Assembly (NCBI GenBank): GCA_902362365.1
Contig: CABIVQ010000006.1
Span: 19,666-83,665, forward strand
Reading direction: 5' to 3'
Origin: Clostridiaceae bacterium
GTDB taxonomy: Bacteria > Bacillota > Clostridia > Peptostreptococcales > Peptostreptococcaceae
DNA length: 64,000 nt
Positions 1 through 9,242 of this stretch are shown in pieces (position 1 is the stretch's first letter; every line of letters starts with the position of its first letter). A model generated the notes under the pieces. That model was given only the letters and a program-made list of their open reading frames with translations, ran no database searches and was not told the DNA's origin. The position numbers and the translations under genes were made by a program.

Positions 1-1289
1 TCATTAGGTTTTGCATTTTCTCTAATATATTGTGAAATATCTTCAAATTTACTTATATACATAGCATCTACATTATTATGATATAGTTTTTCAACTAAAT
101 CCTTAGAATGTATATCACCAGGGTCATCTTCTCTAGCTGCATAAATATCAGTTATTATAACTTTATCAGCAGAATAGAAAGCTTCAGCAAAGCTATCTAA
201 AAGAGCTTTAGTTCTAGTATAAGTATGAGGTTGGAATATGCACCATAAGTTGTTCTTGTTTAGTTTTTTAGCTGCAGCTAATGTAGCTTTTAATTCAGTT
301 GGATGATGTGCATAATCATCTATAACTAAAACATCTTTATAATAACCTTTAGTTTCAAATCTTCTTCCAACACCTTTGTATAAAGTTATGTTTTCTCTTA
401 TAGTCTCTAAATTTATTTCAGAAACGTAAGCAGTCATTATTGCAGCAGTAGCATTGTAGATATTGTGAAGTCCAGGCACTGATAATTCAAAAGTACCTAG
501 GTTTTCCCCTTTGTATTCTAATTCGAACACACCATATCCGTTATCATTAAAGCTTATATTCTTTATAATAGTGTCATTGTCTTCGTTTCTACCGTATCTT
601 ATGATACTAGCTTTAACTTCGTGTAAAATATCAACAGTGTTATTATCATCACCGTTTATGATAAAGAAACCATCTTTAGGTAGAAGCTTTCCAAATTTAT
701 TGAAAGAAGCTTTTATTTCATCTAATCCAGAGAAATAGTCAAGATGATCTTCTTCTATATTTAATACTATAGATATTTTAGGATTGAAGTTAAGGAAACT
801 ATCAACATACTCACAAGCTTCTGTTATAAAGTGATCAGAAGATCCTATTTTAACATTACCACCTATAACACTTAAGTTACCACCAACTAATATAGTAGGA
901 TCTAACTGTGCGTATTCAAAAATAGTAGACAGCATAGATGTAGTAGATGTTTTTCCGTGAGTACCAGAAACTGCTATAGAGTTTTTATATTCTCTCATCA
1001 CTTGTCCTAAGAAAGCTGCTCTATCCATAGTAAGTATATTTTTTTCTCTTGCAGCCATAAGCTCTTGATTATTAGGATGTATCGCTGCTGTGTAAACTAC
1101 CATATCTATATTGTCAGATATATTTTCCTTGCATTGTCCGACATGTATGTTAGCCCCTTGGCTTCTTAGCTTATCTAAAAGATAAGACTCATTCATATCA
1201 GATCCAGAAACTTTATATCCTTTGTTAAGGCATATTTCCGCTAATGCGCTCATGCTTATGCCACCAATTCCAATGAAGTGTATATTCAT
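1..1289 (-). CDS. murC: UDP-N-acetylmuramate--L-alanine ligase MurC (3' end outside window)
   Basis: Cytoplasmic Mur ligase that adds L-alanine to UDP-MurNAc using ATP, the first peptide step of peptidoglycan synthesis. The minus-strand reading frame is open from the ATG at 1289 to the window edge (about 429 codons). It begins [18 protein letters not shown], the N-terminal nucleotide-fold motif of MurC, and has the Mur ligase ATP loop GTHGKTSTT near residue 110. An AAAGGTGG-type ribosome site lies just upstream. MurC is usually about 450-460 residues, so roughly 30 C-terminal residues are missing because of the window edge. It is divergent from purR, with which it shares the 1290-1510 intergenic region. 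Confidence 0.96.
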   Translation of the reverse strand, partial: MNIHFIGIGGISMSALAEICLNKGYKVSGSDMNESYLLDKLRSQGANIHVGQCKENISDNIDMVVYTAAIHPNNQELMAAREKNILTMDRAAFLGQVMREYKNSIAVSGTHGKTSTTSMLSTIFEYAQLDPTILVGGNLSVIGGNVKIGSSDHFITEACEYVDSFLNFNPKISIVLNIEEDHLDYFSGLDEIKASFNKFGKLLPKDGFFIINGDDNNTVDILHEVKASIIRYGRNEDNDTIIKNISFNDNGYGVFELEYKGENLGTFELSVPGLHNIYNATAAIMTAYVSEINLETIRENITLYKGVGRRFETKGYYKDVLVIDDYAHHPTELKATLAAAKKLNKNNLWCIFQPHTYTRTKALLDSFAEAFYSADKVIITDIYAAREDDPGDIHSKDLVEKLYHNNVDAMYISKFEDISQYIRENAKPN

Positions 1290-1342
1290 AATAAAACCAC
1301 CTTTCTTCATAATTAAGTTCTACAATATGAACTATTTATGTG

Positions 1343-1349
1343 GTATAAT
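1343..1349 (+). promoter_or_regulatory. Candidate extended -10 promoter for purR
   Basis: The sequence TGGTATAAT (extended -10, hexamer at 1344-1349) lies in the murC-purR divergent region, about 160 bases before the purR ATG. No good -35 hexamer is seen at 17 bp, which is tolerated for extended -10 promoters. The rest of the 1290-1510 region is AT-rich with no other clear signal. Confidence 0.35.
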
Positions 1350-1510
1350 AATACAATGTTCAATATTTTATTAGAAATGTACATATACTATATATATACA
1401 ATATATTTAAAAATGCTTTAAAACATAACTATAATTATATCATAATAAGTAATGTTATGCATTACTTAGTTTACATATAAATTAACAAAGACTTTAGGAG
1501 GTAAAGCTCA

Positions 1511-2401
1511 ATGAAATTTAAGAGAACGGAAAGAATTGGAGCTATAGTAAAAATACTATCTGATAACCCAAATAAAATATATACATTAAGTTATTTCACA
1601 GAAAAATTTAATGCTGCAAAATCAACAATAAGTGAAGATTTATTAGTTGTAAAAAATGTTTTTGAAAAACTAGAATTAGGGAAAGTTATAACTATTTCAG
1701 GAGCTGCTGGAGGAGTTAAGTATATACCTAAAACATCTAAATCAGAAAATGAAGAATTTTTAATGGATTTATGTAAAAAAATAAGTGATCCATCTAGATT
1801 ACTTTCAGGAGGATTTTTATATCTAATAGATTTAATATATGATCCAAGTATAGCATCAAAGATAGGAAAGATATTTGCGTCAAATATTGACTACTCTGAG
1901 GCTGACTATGTTGTAACAATGGAAACAAAGGGGATACCTATGGCTCTTATGACAGCTAAGGCTATGAACTTACCTTTAGTTATAATTAGAAAGGATATAA
2001 AGGTATCAGAAGGTCCAACTTTAAGTATGACATATGTAAGTGGGAAGTCGAAGGTTGAGAGTATGAGTTTACCAAGAAAAGCTCTAAAACCAGGAAGTAA
2101 AGTTATTTTAATAGATGACTTTATGAGAGGTGGAGGAACTATAAAGGGTATGATGAATCTAATGAGTGAATTTGGGGCAGAAGTAATAGGTTCAGGAGTA
2201 TTCATATCAACAACTACACCAGAAGATAAAATGGTACAAGATTATATATCATTAATACAATTAGATGTGGATGGGGAAAAGATAACTGTAGAGCCGAATT
2301 TAAAAACTTTTAGAGATGAATATAGAAATATAGATCTAGAAAAAAATGAGGAAATAGAGGGCTTTGTTGAAGAAGACGAAAGTTTATTTGATGAAGAATA
2401 A
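1511..2401 (+). CDS. purR: Purine operon repressor PurR (Bacillus type)
   Basis: Transcriptional repressor of purine genes whose DNA binding is relieved by PRPP. The 296-residue product has an N-terminal winged-helix region (residues about 1-75) and a C-terminal phosphoribosyltransferase-like fold. The PRPP-binding loop is visible at about 198-211 (VILIDDFMRGGGTIKG). It is unrelated to LacI-type PurR of enterobacteria. The start is an ATG preceded by TAGGAGG. The C terminus has an acidic tail of about 20 residues beyond the usual family length. The purR-spoVG-glmU-prs order matches Bacillus subtilis. Confidence 0.95.
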   Translation: MKFKRTERIGAIVKILSDNPNKIYTLSYFTEKFNAAKSTISEDLLVVKNVFEKLELGKVITISGAAGGVKYIPKTSKSENEEFLMDLCKKISDPSRLLSGGFLYLIDLIYDPSIASKIGKIFASNIDYSEADYVVTMETKGIPMALMTAKAMNLPLVIIRKDIKVSEGPTLSMTYVSGKSKVESMSLPRKALKPGSKVILIDDFMRGGGTIKGMMNLMSEFGAEVIGSGVFISTTTPEDKMVQDYISLIQLDVDGEKITVEPNLKTFRDEYRNIDLEKNEEIEGFVEEDESLFDEE

Positions 2402-2427
2402 TAAAAAATAAATATTTAAAAAAATAA

Positions 2428-2456
2428 AAAGGAAAATTTAAAAAAATATAGAATTA
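2428..2456 (+). promoter_or_regulatory. Candidate sigma-H promoter for spoVG
   Basis: AAAGGAAAA at 2428-2436 resembles the sigma-H -35 element (AGGAWWW). A GAATTA at 2451-2456 resembles the -10 element (GAATWW), with sigma-H-like spacing. spoVG is a classical sigma-H target in B. subtilis, which supports the reading. The surrounding A-rich DNA makes chance matches easy. Confidence 0.4.
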
Positions 2457-2528
2457 CTATTATTAGTAATAAACAATTTATATTAATATAAACTAATTTT
2501 GTCGAAATTAAAAGGGGGATATTGAGGT

Positions 2529-2807
2529 ATGAACATTACTGACGTAAGAGTGAGAAAAATAACTGATGAAGGGAAAATGAAATGTATAGTTTCAATAACT
2601 TTTGATAATCTATTTGTTGTACATGACATAAAGGTTATAGAAGGACACAATGGACTATTCATAGCTATGCCAAGTAGAAAAGTAGGGGAAGGAAACTTTA
2701 GAGATATAGCTCATCCAATAAATGCTGAGATGAGACAAGTTCTAGAGGAAGCTGTATTAAAAGCTTACCATGAAGCAGTTGCTCAATTAGAAGTAGCAGC
2801 AGAATAG
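2529..2807 (+). CDS. spoVG: Septation / RNA-binding regulator SpoVG
   Basis: Small conserved regulator that binds nucleic acid and affects septation, sporulation and surface functions in Firmicutes. The 92-residue product begins [11 protein letters not shown] and contains the conserved segments [18 protein letters not shown] and FRDIAHPIN, which cover the whole family length. The ATG follows a GGGGGATATTGAGGT leader that supplies the ribosome site. It stands alone, with a strong terminator about 40 bases after its stop codon. Confidence 0.97.
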   Translation: MNITDVRVRKITDEGKMKCIVSITFDNLFVVHDIKVIEGHNGLFIAMPSRKVGEGNFRDIAHPINAEMRQVLEEAVLKAYHEAVAQLEVAAE

Positions 2808-2846
2808 TAAACAAATAACATTATTTAGTATTAAATTAGTATGGAT

Positions 2847-2871
2847 GAGCCGAACTATTCGGCTCTTTTTT
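2847..2871 (+). terminator. Rho-independent terminator after spoVG
   Basis: A 7-bp stem GAGCCGA / TCGGCTC with a 5-base loop is followed by TTTTTT. It isolates spoVG from glmU. Confidence 0.93.
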
Positions 2872-3017
2872 ATTGGAAAAAACACTTTAATGACTGTACT
2901 TTTAATAAGAAAAGTGCTATATTAGTTAGAGAAATGAAGAAATTGTATACAGAATATCAGAATTAAATAATAGAATATAATATATAGAGATTAATTAATA
3001 AATAAAGGAGTCAAATC

Positions 3018-4391
3018 ATGAACTTTAAAGCAATAATTCTTGCGGCAGGAAAAGGGACTAGAATGAAGTCTAAATATCCTAAAGTAATACACAAAGTATG
3101 CGGAAAAGAAATGGTAAATCACGTTATAAATGTTTCTCAAAAATCAGGAGTAAACGATATTGTAGTAATTTTAGGACACGAAAGTGATGTTGTAAAAGAA
3201 AGACTTCCTAGGGACAGTATGATAGCAATGCAAACAGAGCAATTAGGAACTGGGCATGCTGTTAAAATGGCAAAGGAATACATAAATGACGAAGATACAA
3301 TAGTAGTTTTATGTGGGGATACTCCATTAATAAAAGAAGATACTTTAAAAAGATTATTTGCATATCATCTAGAAAATGAATATCATGCAACAGTTTTAAC
3401 AACTAAGGTAGATAATCCAACTGGATATGGAAGAATAATAAGAGATAATAATGAAGATTTATTAAAGATAGTAGAGCAAAAAGATGCAAATGAAGAAGAA
3501 AAAGCTGTAAAAGAAATAAATTCAGGAATCTATTGTTTCAACGGAAAATCTTTAAGAGAATCTTTAGACTTAATAGATAATAACAATGCTCAAGGAGAAT
3601 ACTACTTAACAGACACTATTTACATAATGAGAGATAGAGGTCAAAAAGTAGGGGCATACAATGGTTCAACAATAGAAGAACTTATGGGTGTAAACTCTAG
3701 GGTAGAATTATCAAAAGCAGAAGAAATAATGAGAAGAAGAATAAATGAAGCTCATATGGTAAATGGTGTAACTATAATTGATACTAATTCTACATATATA
3801 GAATCTGATGTTGAAATAGGAAATGACACTATAATATATCCAGGAGTTATGTTAAAAGGAAACACTAAAATAGGAAGTAACTGTGTTATAGAAATGAATT
3901 CAGCTATAGAAAATTCAATTATTGGCGATAATACAGAAGTGAAGAATTCAACTATAATAGACAGTGTAGTTGGAGAAAATACAACAGTGGGACCATATGC
4001 GTACTTAAGACCAAAAAGTAACATAGGAAACAATGTTAAAATAGGAGACTTCGTAGAAGTTAAGAATGCTACAATAGAAGATAATTCAAAAGCCTCTCAT
4101 CTATCTTACATAGGAGATGCTCATGTAGGAAAAGATGTTAATATAGGATGCGGTGTTGTATTTGTTAATTATGATGGTAAAAATAAATTTAAATCTGTAG
4201 TAAAAGATGGAGCTTTTATAGGATCGAACTCTAACCTAGTTGCACCAGTAATAGTAGAGGAAGATGGTTATATAGCTACAGGTTCGACAATAACAAATGA
4301 TGTACCTAAAGGTGCTTTAGCAATTGCAAGAGAAAGACAAGTTGTTAAAGAAGGATGGGTAGAAAAGAAAAGAGTAAGAGACAGCAAATAA
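3018..4391 (+). CDS. glmU: Bifunctional GlmU: glucosamine-1-P acetyltransferase / GlcNAc-1-P uridylyltransferase
   Basis: Makes UDP-GlcNAc for peptidoglycan: the C-terminal domain acetylates glucosamine-1-phosphate and the N-terminal domain transfers UMP. The 457-residue protein has the nucleotidyltransferase signature LAAGKGTRMKSKYPK at residues 8-22. From about residue 250 onward it has left-handed beta-helix hexapeptide repeats ending with the acetyltransferase segment around SHLSYIGDAHVG. Length is normal. An AAAGGAG site precedes the ATG. About 98 bases separate it from prs, as in the B. subtilis gene order. Confidence 0.97.
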   Translation: MNFKAIILAAGKGTRMKSKYPKVIHKVCGKEMVNHVINVSQKSGVNDIVVILGHESDVVKERLPRDSMIAMQTEQLGTGHAVKMAKEYINDEDTIVVLCGDTPLIKEDTLKRLFAYHLENEYHATVLTTKVDNPTGYGRIIRDNNEDLLKIVEQKDANEEEKAVKEINSGIYCFNGKSLRESLDLIDNNNAQGEYYLTDTIYIMRDRGQKVGAYNGSTIEELMGVNSRVELSKAEEIMRRRINEAHMVNGVTIIDTNSTYIESDVEIGNDTIIYPGVMLKGNTKIGSNCVIEMNSAIENSIIGDNTEVKNSTIIDSVVGENTTVGPYAYLRPKSNIGNNVKIGDFVEVKNATIEDNSKASHLSYIGDAHVGKDVNIGCGVVFVNYDGKNKFKSVVKDGAFIGSNSNLVAPVIVEEDGYIATGSTITNDVPKGALAIARERQVVKEGWVEKKRVRDSK

Positions 4392-4489
4392 AATTAATCA
4401 GGTTATTATTTTTAGAATTAGTCTAAAAATTATAAAATACAAATCACAAAATATATATCAAAAGTTTAAAATTTTCGGGAGGATAAGCA

Positions 4490-5440
4490 ATGAATACTAG
4501 CGGAAGTGAAATTAAAATAATTTCAGGAAACTCGTCTAAGGAGTTAGCACAAAAAATAGCTGATTACATAGGTGTACCTGTAGCAGATTGTACAGTAGGA
4601 AAGTTCAGCGATGGAGAAATATCTGTTAACATGAACGAAACAGTTAGAGGATGTGATGTTTTCGTAGTTCAATCAACTAATAGTCCAGTAAATGATAACT
4701 TAATGGAGTTATTAATATTGATAGATGCACTAAGAAGAGCATCAGCTGGTAGAATAACAGCAGTAATACCTTACTACGGATATGCAAGACAAGATAGAAA
4801 AGCAAAGTCAAGAGATCCTATCACAGCTAAATTAGTTGCAAACTTAATAACAGCAGCAGGAGCGGATAGAGTATTAACTATGGATTTACATGCAGCTCAA
4901 ATTCAAGGATACTTTGATATCCCACTAGATCACTTACTAGGTGGAAGTATATTAGCTGATTACTTCAACCAAAAAGGTATAGAAGATTTAGTAGTAGTAT
5001 CTCCAGATCTTGGAAGTGTTACAAGATCTAGAAAGTTCGCAACTACATTAGACGGAGAAGTTCCTCTAGCTATAATAGACAAGAGAAGACCTAAAGCTAA
5101 TGTTTGTGAAGTCATGAATATAATAGGTGACGTTAAAGGAAAGAACGTTATATTATTAGATGATATGATAGACACAGCTGGAACAATAACTAATGCAGCT
5201 AATGCTCTTAAAGAATTTGGAGCTAAAGATATATATGCTTGCTGTACTCATGGAGTATTATCAGGACCTGCTATAGAAAGAATAGATAATTCTGCTATAA
5301 GTGAGTTAATAGTATTAGATACTATACAACTTCCTGAAGAAAAGAAAATAGATAAGATAAAAGTTCTTTCAGTAGCTCCTTTATTTGGAGATGCTATAAA
5401 GAAAATATTCTCTAATGAATCTATAAGTGTTTTATTCTAA
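4490..5440 (+). CDS. prs: Ribose-phosphate pyrophosphokinase (PRPP synthetase)
   Basis: Makes PRPP from ribose-5-phosphate and ATP for purine, pyrimidine, His and Trp synthesis. The 316-residue product has the catalytic flexible-loop segment [16 protein letters not shown] near residues 93-108 and the PRPP-binding loop [13 protein letters not shown] near 221-233. Length is typical of class I enzymes. The ATG follows CGGGAGGA. A strong terminator follows, so transcription of the pilus operon starts separately. Its product is also the signal sensed by PurR encoded upstream. Confidence 0.97.
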   Translation: MNTSGSEIKIISGNSSKELAQKIADYIGVPVADCTVGKFSDGEISVNMNETVRGCDVFVVQSTNSPVNDNLMELLILIDALRRASAGRITAVIPYYGYARQDRKAKSRDPITAKLVANLITAAGADRVLTMDLHAAQIQGYFDIPLDHLLGGSILADYFNQKGIEDLVVVSPDLGSVTRSRKFATTLDGEVPLAIIDKRRPKANVCEVMNIIGDVKGKNVILLDDMIDTAGTITNAANALKEFGAKDIYACCTHGVLSGPAIERIDNSAISELIVLDTIQLPEEKKIDKIKVLSVAPLFGDAIKKIFSNESISVLF

Positions 5441-5454
5441 TTGTAATATAGTGA

Positions 5455-5488
5455 ATACACTCTGTTTTTAACAGAGTGTATTTTTTTA
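5455..5488 (+). terminator. Terminator after prs
   Basis: A perfect 12-bp stem ATACACTCTGTT / AACAGAGTGTAT with a TTT loop is followed by a run of T. It closes the prs transcript before the pilus leader. Confidence 0.93.
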
Positions 5489-5618
5489 TTTAAGGTATTG
5501 GTACATATTGTAAAAATATAATTTGTGATGAAAATATATACAAAAGTATAATAAAATTTACTTTTTCATTAAAAATATTAGGAAAAAGTTGTATATTATA
5601 GAAAAAATGTTAATATTT

Positions 5619-5700
5619 ATGTGATATAAAATTGAAACTAAGAAGTATATTCTGTATTTGGGCACCTGGGATATACGGAGTTAGTGGTGCAACCGGCTAT
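5619..5700 (+). ncRNA. Cyclic-di-GMP-II riboswitch (pilus operon leader)
   Basis: The core signature of the class II c-di-GMP riboswitch is present: TTGGGCACCTG near 5658-5668 and GAGTTAGTGGTGCAACCG at 5678-5695, with GCAC and GTGC able to form the conserved stem. The 5' part (5621-5658) holds the AAACTAAGAAGTATAT region expected before it, and an AU-rich P1 can form between 5622-5627 and about 5698-5703. The sequence matches my memory of published class II examples. In C. difficile an element of this class precedes pilA1 and acts as an ON switch (established knowledge). The boundaries are approximate. Confidence 0.9.
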
Positions 5701-5757
5701 ATTTATTAAATTTAACTAATTTATAAATTAGTTAAATTTAGGTATAGCCTTTTTTTA
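5696..5757 (+). terminator. Riboswitch-controlled terminator ahead of pilA1
   Basis: A long hairpin opens with GGCTATA (5696-5702) and closes with TATAGCC followed by seven T. The inner part is a perfect palindrome AAATTTAACTAATTT / AAATTAGTTAAATTT. The first arm overlaps the 3' strand of riboswitch P1, so P1 formation and terminator formation exclude each other. Ligand binding is therefore predicted to permit read-through into pilA1. Confidence 0.9.
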
Positions 5758-5817
5758 TATTGATAGCTCTTACCATATTAAGAGTATTATAAAAGAAAAT
5801 TCCAAGGGGGAAGAACA

Positions 5818-6237
5818 ATGTTCAATAAGAAGAAAAATAACAAAGGTTTCACATTAGTAGAACTATTAGTAGTAATAGCTATTATGGGCATATTAGCAGT
5901 AGTAGCAGTACCATCATTATTCAAAAATATAAATAAGGCTCATGCAGCAGATGCAGTATCATATATAAGTGCTTATAGAACCGCTGTAATATCTGAGTAT
6001 ACAACAACAGGTGATGTGCCAGAAGAAGAAGATATAGAACCATTAGTAGAGTCTAAACCAGAGAAGGCAATATCAAGTGTTATAATAAATTCTGAAGGTA
6101 AGGATTTAGTAGTTAATTTTACTATGACTAAGAATGAAATTGCAGAAGCCGTTAAAAAACAATTAGGTGAAGAAATTTCAAATGTAAGCGGTAACGTTGT
6201 TACTGTTACTATAATGGCAAAAGATACAACAAATTAA
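5818..6237 (+). CDS. pilA1: Major type IV pilin (PilA1-like)
   Basis: Structural subunit of the type IV pilus. The 139-residue prepilin has a short basic leader ending in Gly10. Cleavage before Phe11 gives a mature FTLVELLVVIAIMGILAVVA helix with the conserved Glu at mature position 5. The globular C-terminal half is acidic and has no recognised fold motif; it is the variable part of pilins. It is first in the operon, behind the c-di-GMP-II riboswitch, with an AGGGGG ribosome site. A hairpin directly after it may raise its mRNA level over the assembly genes. Confidence 0.95.
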   Translation: MFNKKKNNKGFTLVELLVVIAIMGILAVVAVPSLFKNINKAHAADAVSYISAYRTAVISEYTTTGDVPEEEDIEPLVESKPEKAISSVIINSEGKDLVVNFTMTKNEIAEAVKKQLGEEISNVSGNVVTVTIMAKDTTN

Positions 6238-6255
6238 TTTGAAATATTTATTTGG

Positions 6256-6294
6256 AAAAGGAAGTTATCATTATTTTATGTTGCTTCCTTTTTT
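6256..6294 (+). terminator. Intercistronic hairpin / partial terminator between pilA1 and pilB
   Basis: AAAAGGAAG (6256-6264) pairs with CTTCCTTTT (6284-6292), with a 19-base loop and a short T run. The stem is modest, so partial read-through is likely. This would leave pilA1 in excess over pilB-pilT. Confidence 0.65.
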
Positions 6295-6329
6295 GAATAA
6301 ATATTTATGTTCTAATATGAGGTGACAAA

Positions 6330-8012
6330 ATGAATTCAAATAGAATAAGAATCGGTGATAAATTAGTTCAATATGGATATATAACAGAAGAGCAACTACA
6401 AAAAGCTCTAATTCACCAGGGTGGTACAGGCAAAAGAATAGGAGAAATTCTTATAGAACAAGGGTTAATAACAGCAGAGTTATTAACAAATGCATTAACA
6501 GAGCTACTAAACATAGATAATATAGATTTAACCCCTTCAAATATAAATCCAGAAGCAATACAAAAAATACCGCAAAACATATGCAAAAGGTATAATGTAT
6601 TTCCGTATAAAATAAAAAATGGCAAATTATACCTAGCAATGGAAGACCCTCAAGACAGAGAGGCAATTAGAGATGTTAAGCGTATAGCCGGAATGGAAAT
6701 TGATGTAAAGATAGCAACAATATCAGAGATAAATCAAGCAATAGAGCAATGGTATTCAAATACAGATTTAGATAAAGTTATAAATGAATATGCAAAAAAT
6801 GAGGCTAAAAACACGATAGAAGAAGAAATAACGGGAGATGAAGATGTAAATTCAGCTCCAGTAGTAAGGTTAGTACATAATATATTAGAAACTGCAGTAA
6901 GAAAAAAGGTTAGTGACATTCATATAGAGCATGACGGAGATTATATGAGAGTACGTTATAGAATAGATGGGATTCTCATGGAGCATATGAAAGCTAGCTC
7001 AAAAGCATATAAAGCGATTATAAGTAGAATAAAAATAATGGCAAACTTAAACATTTCTGAGAAAAGATTACCGCAAGATGGTAGGATATACTTAGTTGTA
7101 GATAATAAATCAGTAGACTTTAGAGTATCAACAATGCCTACTAGTAGATATGAAAAAGTAGTAATGAGAGTACTAGATAAATCTAACTTTATGGTTAGTA
7201 AAGAAAAGCTAGGATTTAGTTTAAGTGATATAAAAATATATGATGATTTACTATCAAAGCCATATGGGCTTATTTTAGTTGTTGGACCTACAGGAAGTGG
7301 AAAAACAACAACTTTATATTCAATGCTAAATCAACTTAATGATGTAGAAAAAAATATACTTACTATAGAAGACCCTGTTGAATATGAATTACAAGGTATT
7401 AACCAATCTCAAATAAATTATAAAGCAGGACTTGATTTTGCGAGCGCTTTAAGAGCCTTCCTGAGACAAGACCCAGATATAATAATGGTTGGAGAAATAA
7501 GAGACCATGATACAGCAGAGATAGCAATAAGAGCATCACTTACAGGACACTTAGTACTGAGTACTCTTCATGCAAATACGGCAGTAGGTGCAATATCAAG
7601 ACTTTCAGATATGGGAATGGACAGTTTCCTTATAACTTCTTCTTTAGTTGGGGTTGTTGCACAGAGACTAGTAAGAAAAATATGTCCGTTATGCAAGGCT
7701 AGCTATGAAGCTAGCATAGGAGAAAAAAAAGCATTAGGTTATGATATAGATAAAAATTTAACCTTATATAAAGGTGAAGGTTGCAATAAATGCAACAATA
7801 CAGGATATAAAGGAAGGCTTGGTATATACGAAATGATACAGGCTACAAAACCTATAAAAGATTTAATAGACCAAGGTGCTAAGGAAGATGAAATAATGAA
7901 AAAAGCTAACAAACTTGGGATGATAACAATGCGACAAGATGCAGCTAATAAGGCTATAGATGGTCTAACTACTGTGGAAGAAATGATAAGAGTAACATTT
8001 ATTAGTGAGTAG
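6330..8012 (+). CDS. pilB: Type IV pilus extension ATPase PilB
   Basis: Hexameric cytoplasmic ATPase that powers pilus assembly. The 560-residue protein has an N-terminal MshEN/T2SSE-N region (about 1-150) and a catalytic domain with Walker A GPTGSGKTTT at 319-328. The Asp/Walker B region follows (RQDPDIIMVGEIRDHDTAEI), as does the His-box segment LSTLHAN. A tetracysteine zinc motif has Cys452, Cys455, Cys485 and Cys488, which is typical of PilB/GspE and absent from PilT. The MshEN class can bind c-di-GMP in some bacteria; whether this one does cannot be told here. The ATG follows TGAGGTGAC. Confidence 0.96.
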   Translation: MNSNRIRIGDKLVQYGYITEEQLQKALIHQGGTGKRIGEILIEQGLITAELLTNALTELLNIDNIDLTPSNINPEAIQKIPQNICKRYNVFPYKIKNGKLYLAMEDPQDREAIRDVKRIAGMEIDVKIATISEINQAIEQWYSNTDLDKVINEYAKNEAKNTIEEEITGDEDVNSAPVVRLVHNILETAVRKKVSDIHIEHDGDYMRVRYRIDGILMEHMKASSKAYKAIISRIKIMANLNISEKRLPQDGRIYLVVDNKSVDFRVSTMPTSRYEKVVMRVLDKSNFMVSKEKLGFSLSDIKIYDDLLSKPYGLILVVGPTGSGKTTTLYSMLNQLNDVEKNILTIEDPVEYELQGINQSQINYKAGLDFASALRAFLRQDPDIIMVGEIRDHDTAEIAIRASLTGHLVLSTLHANTAVGAISRLSDMGMDSFLITSSLVGVVAQRLVRKICPLCKASYEASIGEKKALGYDIDKNLTLYKGEGCNKCNNTGYKGRLGIYEMIQATKPIKDLIDQGAKEDEIMKKANKLGMITMRQDAANKAIDGLTTVEEMIRVTFISE

Positions 8013-8025
8013 AGGATGATAAGAA

Positions 8026-9228
8026 ATGGTTAAATTTAGTTATACTGCTATTATGGTAAATGGATCAAAAACAAAGGGAATAATTGAAGCTAACAATTTA
8101 GTTGAGGCTAGAAATCAGCTAAAATCGAAAAAACTTAGAATAGTGGATATAAAAGAAAAAAATGATAATACATTTAGTACAAGAAAAAAAGGAAAAAAGT
8201 TAAAGCCAGATACAATAAGCCATTTTTGTAGACAGTTTTCTATAATAATGTCTTCTGGTATAAATAGTTTAGTTGGATTAGAAACGTTAGCTAAAAGGAC
8301 AGAAAATAAAGTTTTGGCTAACGAAATGAATAGGATAGTAGAATCGGTTAAAAAAGGATCCAATATAGCTGATGCTATGTTAGATAAGAAGTCAAAGTTT
8401 CCAAGGCTTCTAGGAGCAATGGTTGCTACAGGAGAAGAAACTGGTACTTTAGAGGATGTCTTAAGTAGTATGGCAGTGTTTTATGAAAGAGAACATAAAA
8501 TAAACCAAAAAATTAAAAATGCATCTACTTACCCAGCGATAGTAGCAGGGCTATCATTTGTGATGCTATTTTTATTTACAAGTTTTATAATCCCTCAAAT
8601 GATGGAATCTATAATGGATGTAGGTGGAGAAGTCCCGTTTATTACAAAGTTTGTAATGAGTGTAGGACAATTTATGAGTAAGTTTTGGTGGTTAGTACTT
8701 ATTATGATTATGGGTGTAAGTTATGTACTACTTCAATACATAAAGACCCCATTGGGAAGAATACAAAAAGATAAAATAATAAACAAAATTCCTCTACTTG
8801 GAAAGGGAATTAATAGTATAGTATCTATGAGGTTTTCTAGGGCGTTATATTTATTTATATCTACAGGCTATCCATTGTTGCAAGGGCTAGATCACATAAA
8901 AGCAAGTGTAAATAATTCGATAGCAGAAAAAGCAATAATGGGAGCAAAAGAAGGTATTATAAAGGGAGAAACGTTAGCAGAAAACTTAGAAAAATATCAT
9001 TATTTTGATTCGGTTCTTATACAAATGATAGCTATAGGAGAACAAACAGGACAACTAGAGACGATAAGTAATCAAATGGCAGATTTTTATGAGCAAGAAT
9101 CAGATATATATTTAAGTAGATTAGTGGCTATGATAGAGCCAATTATGATAATAGGAGTAGGAATTGTAGTAGGCATACTAGTTATATCAGTATTTTTACC
9201 GATGATGAATATGTACGATGCCTTATAG
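8026..9228 (+). CDS. pilC: Type IV pilus inner-membrane platform protein PilC
   Basis: Membrane platform that couples the PilB/PilT motors to pilin insertion. The 400-residue product has two copies of the GspF domain (about 60-190 and 265-390). Each has the FxRxL/FSRAL-type start and GEExGxL segments (ATGEETGTL, AIGEQTGQL), with three transmembrane helices near 170-190, 218-240 and 370-392. It starts 13 bases after pilB stops, preceded by GAGGATGATAAGAA, and belongs to the same operon. Confidence 0.95.
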   Translation: MVKFSYTAIMVNGSKTKGIIEANNLVEARNQLKSKKLRIVDIKEKNDNTFSTRKKGKKLKPDTISHFCRQFSIIMSSGINSLVGLETLAKRTENKVLANEMNRIVESVKKGSNIADAMLDKKSKFPRLLGAMVATGEETGTLEDVLSSMAVFYEREHKINQKIKNASTYPAIVAGLSFVMLFLFTSFIIPQMMESIMDVGGEVPFITKFVMSVGQFMSKFWWLVLIMIMGVSYVLLQYIKTPLGRIQKDKIINKIPLLGKGINSIVSMRFSRALYLFISTGYPLLQGLDHIKASVNNSIAEKAIMGAKEGIIKGETLAENLEKYHYFDSVLIQMIAIGEQTGQLETISNQMADFYEQESDIYLSRLVAMIEPIMIIGVGIVVGILVISVFLPMMNMYDAL

Positions 9229-9242
9229 GAGGAAATATACAA

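Noticed and set aside
511..738. Plus-strand ORF inside murC
   Set aside because: Antisense to murC, whose minus frame has clear Mur ligase motifs.
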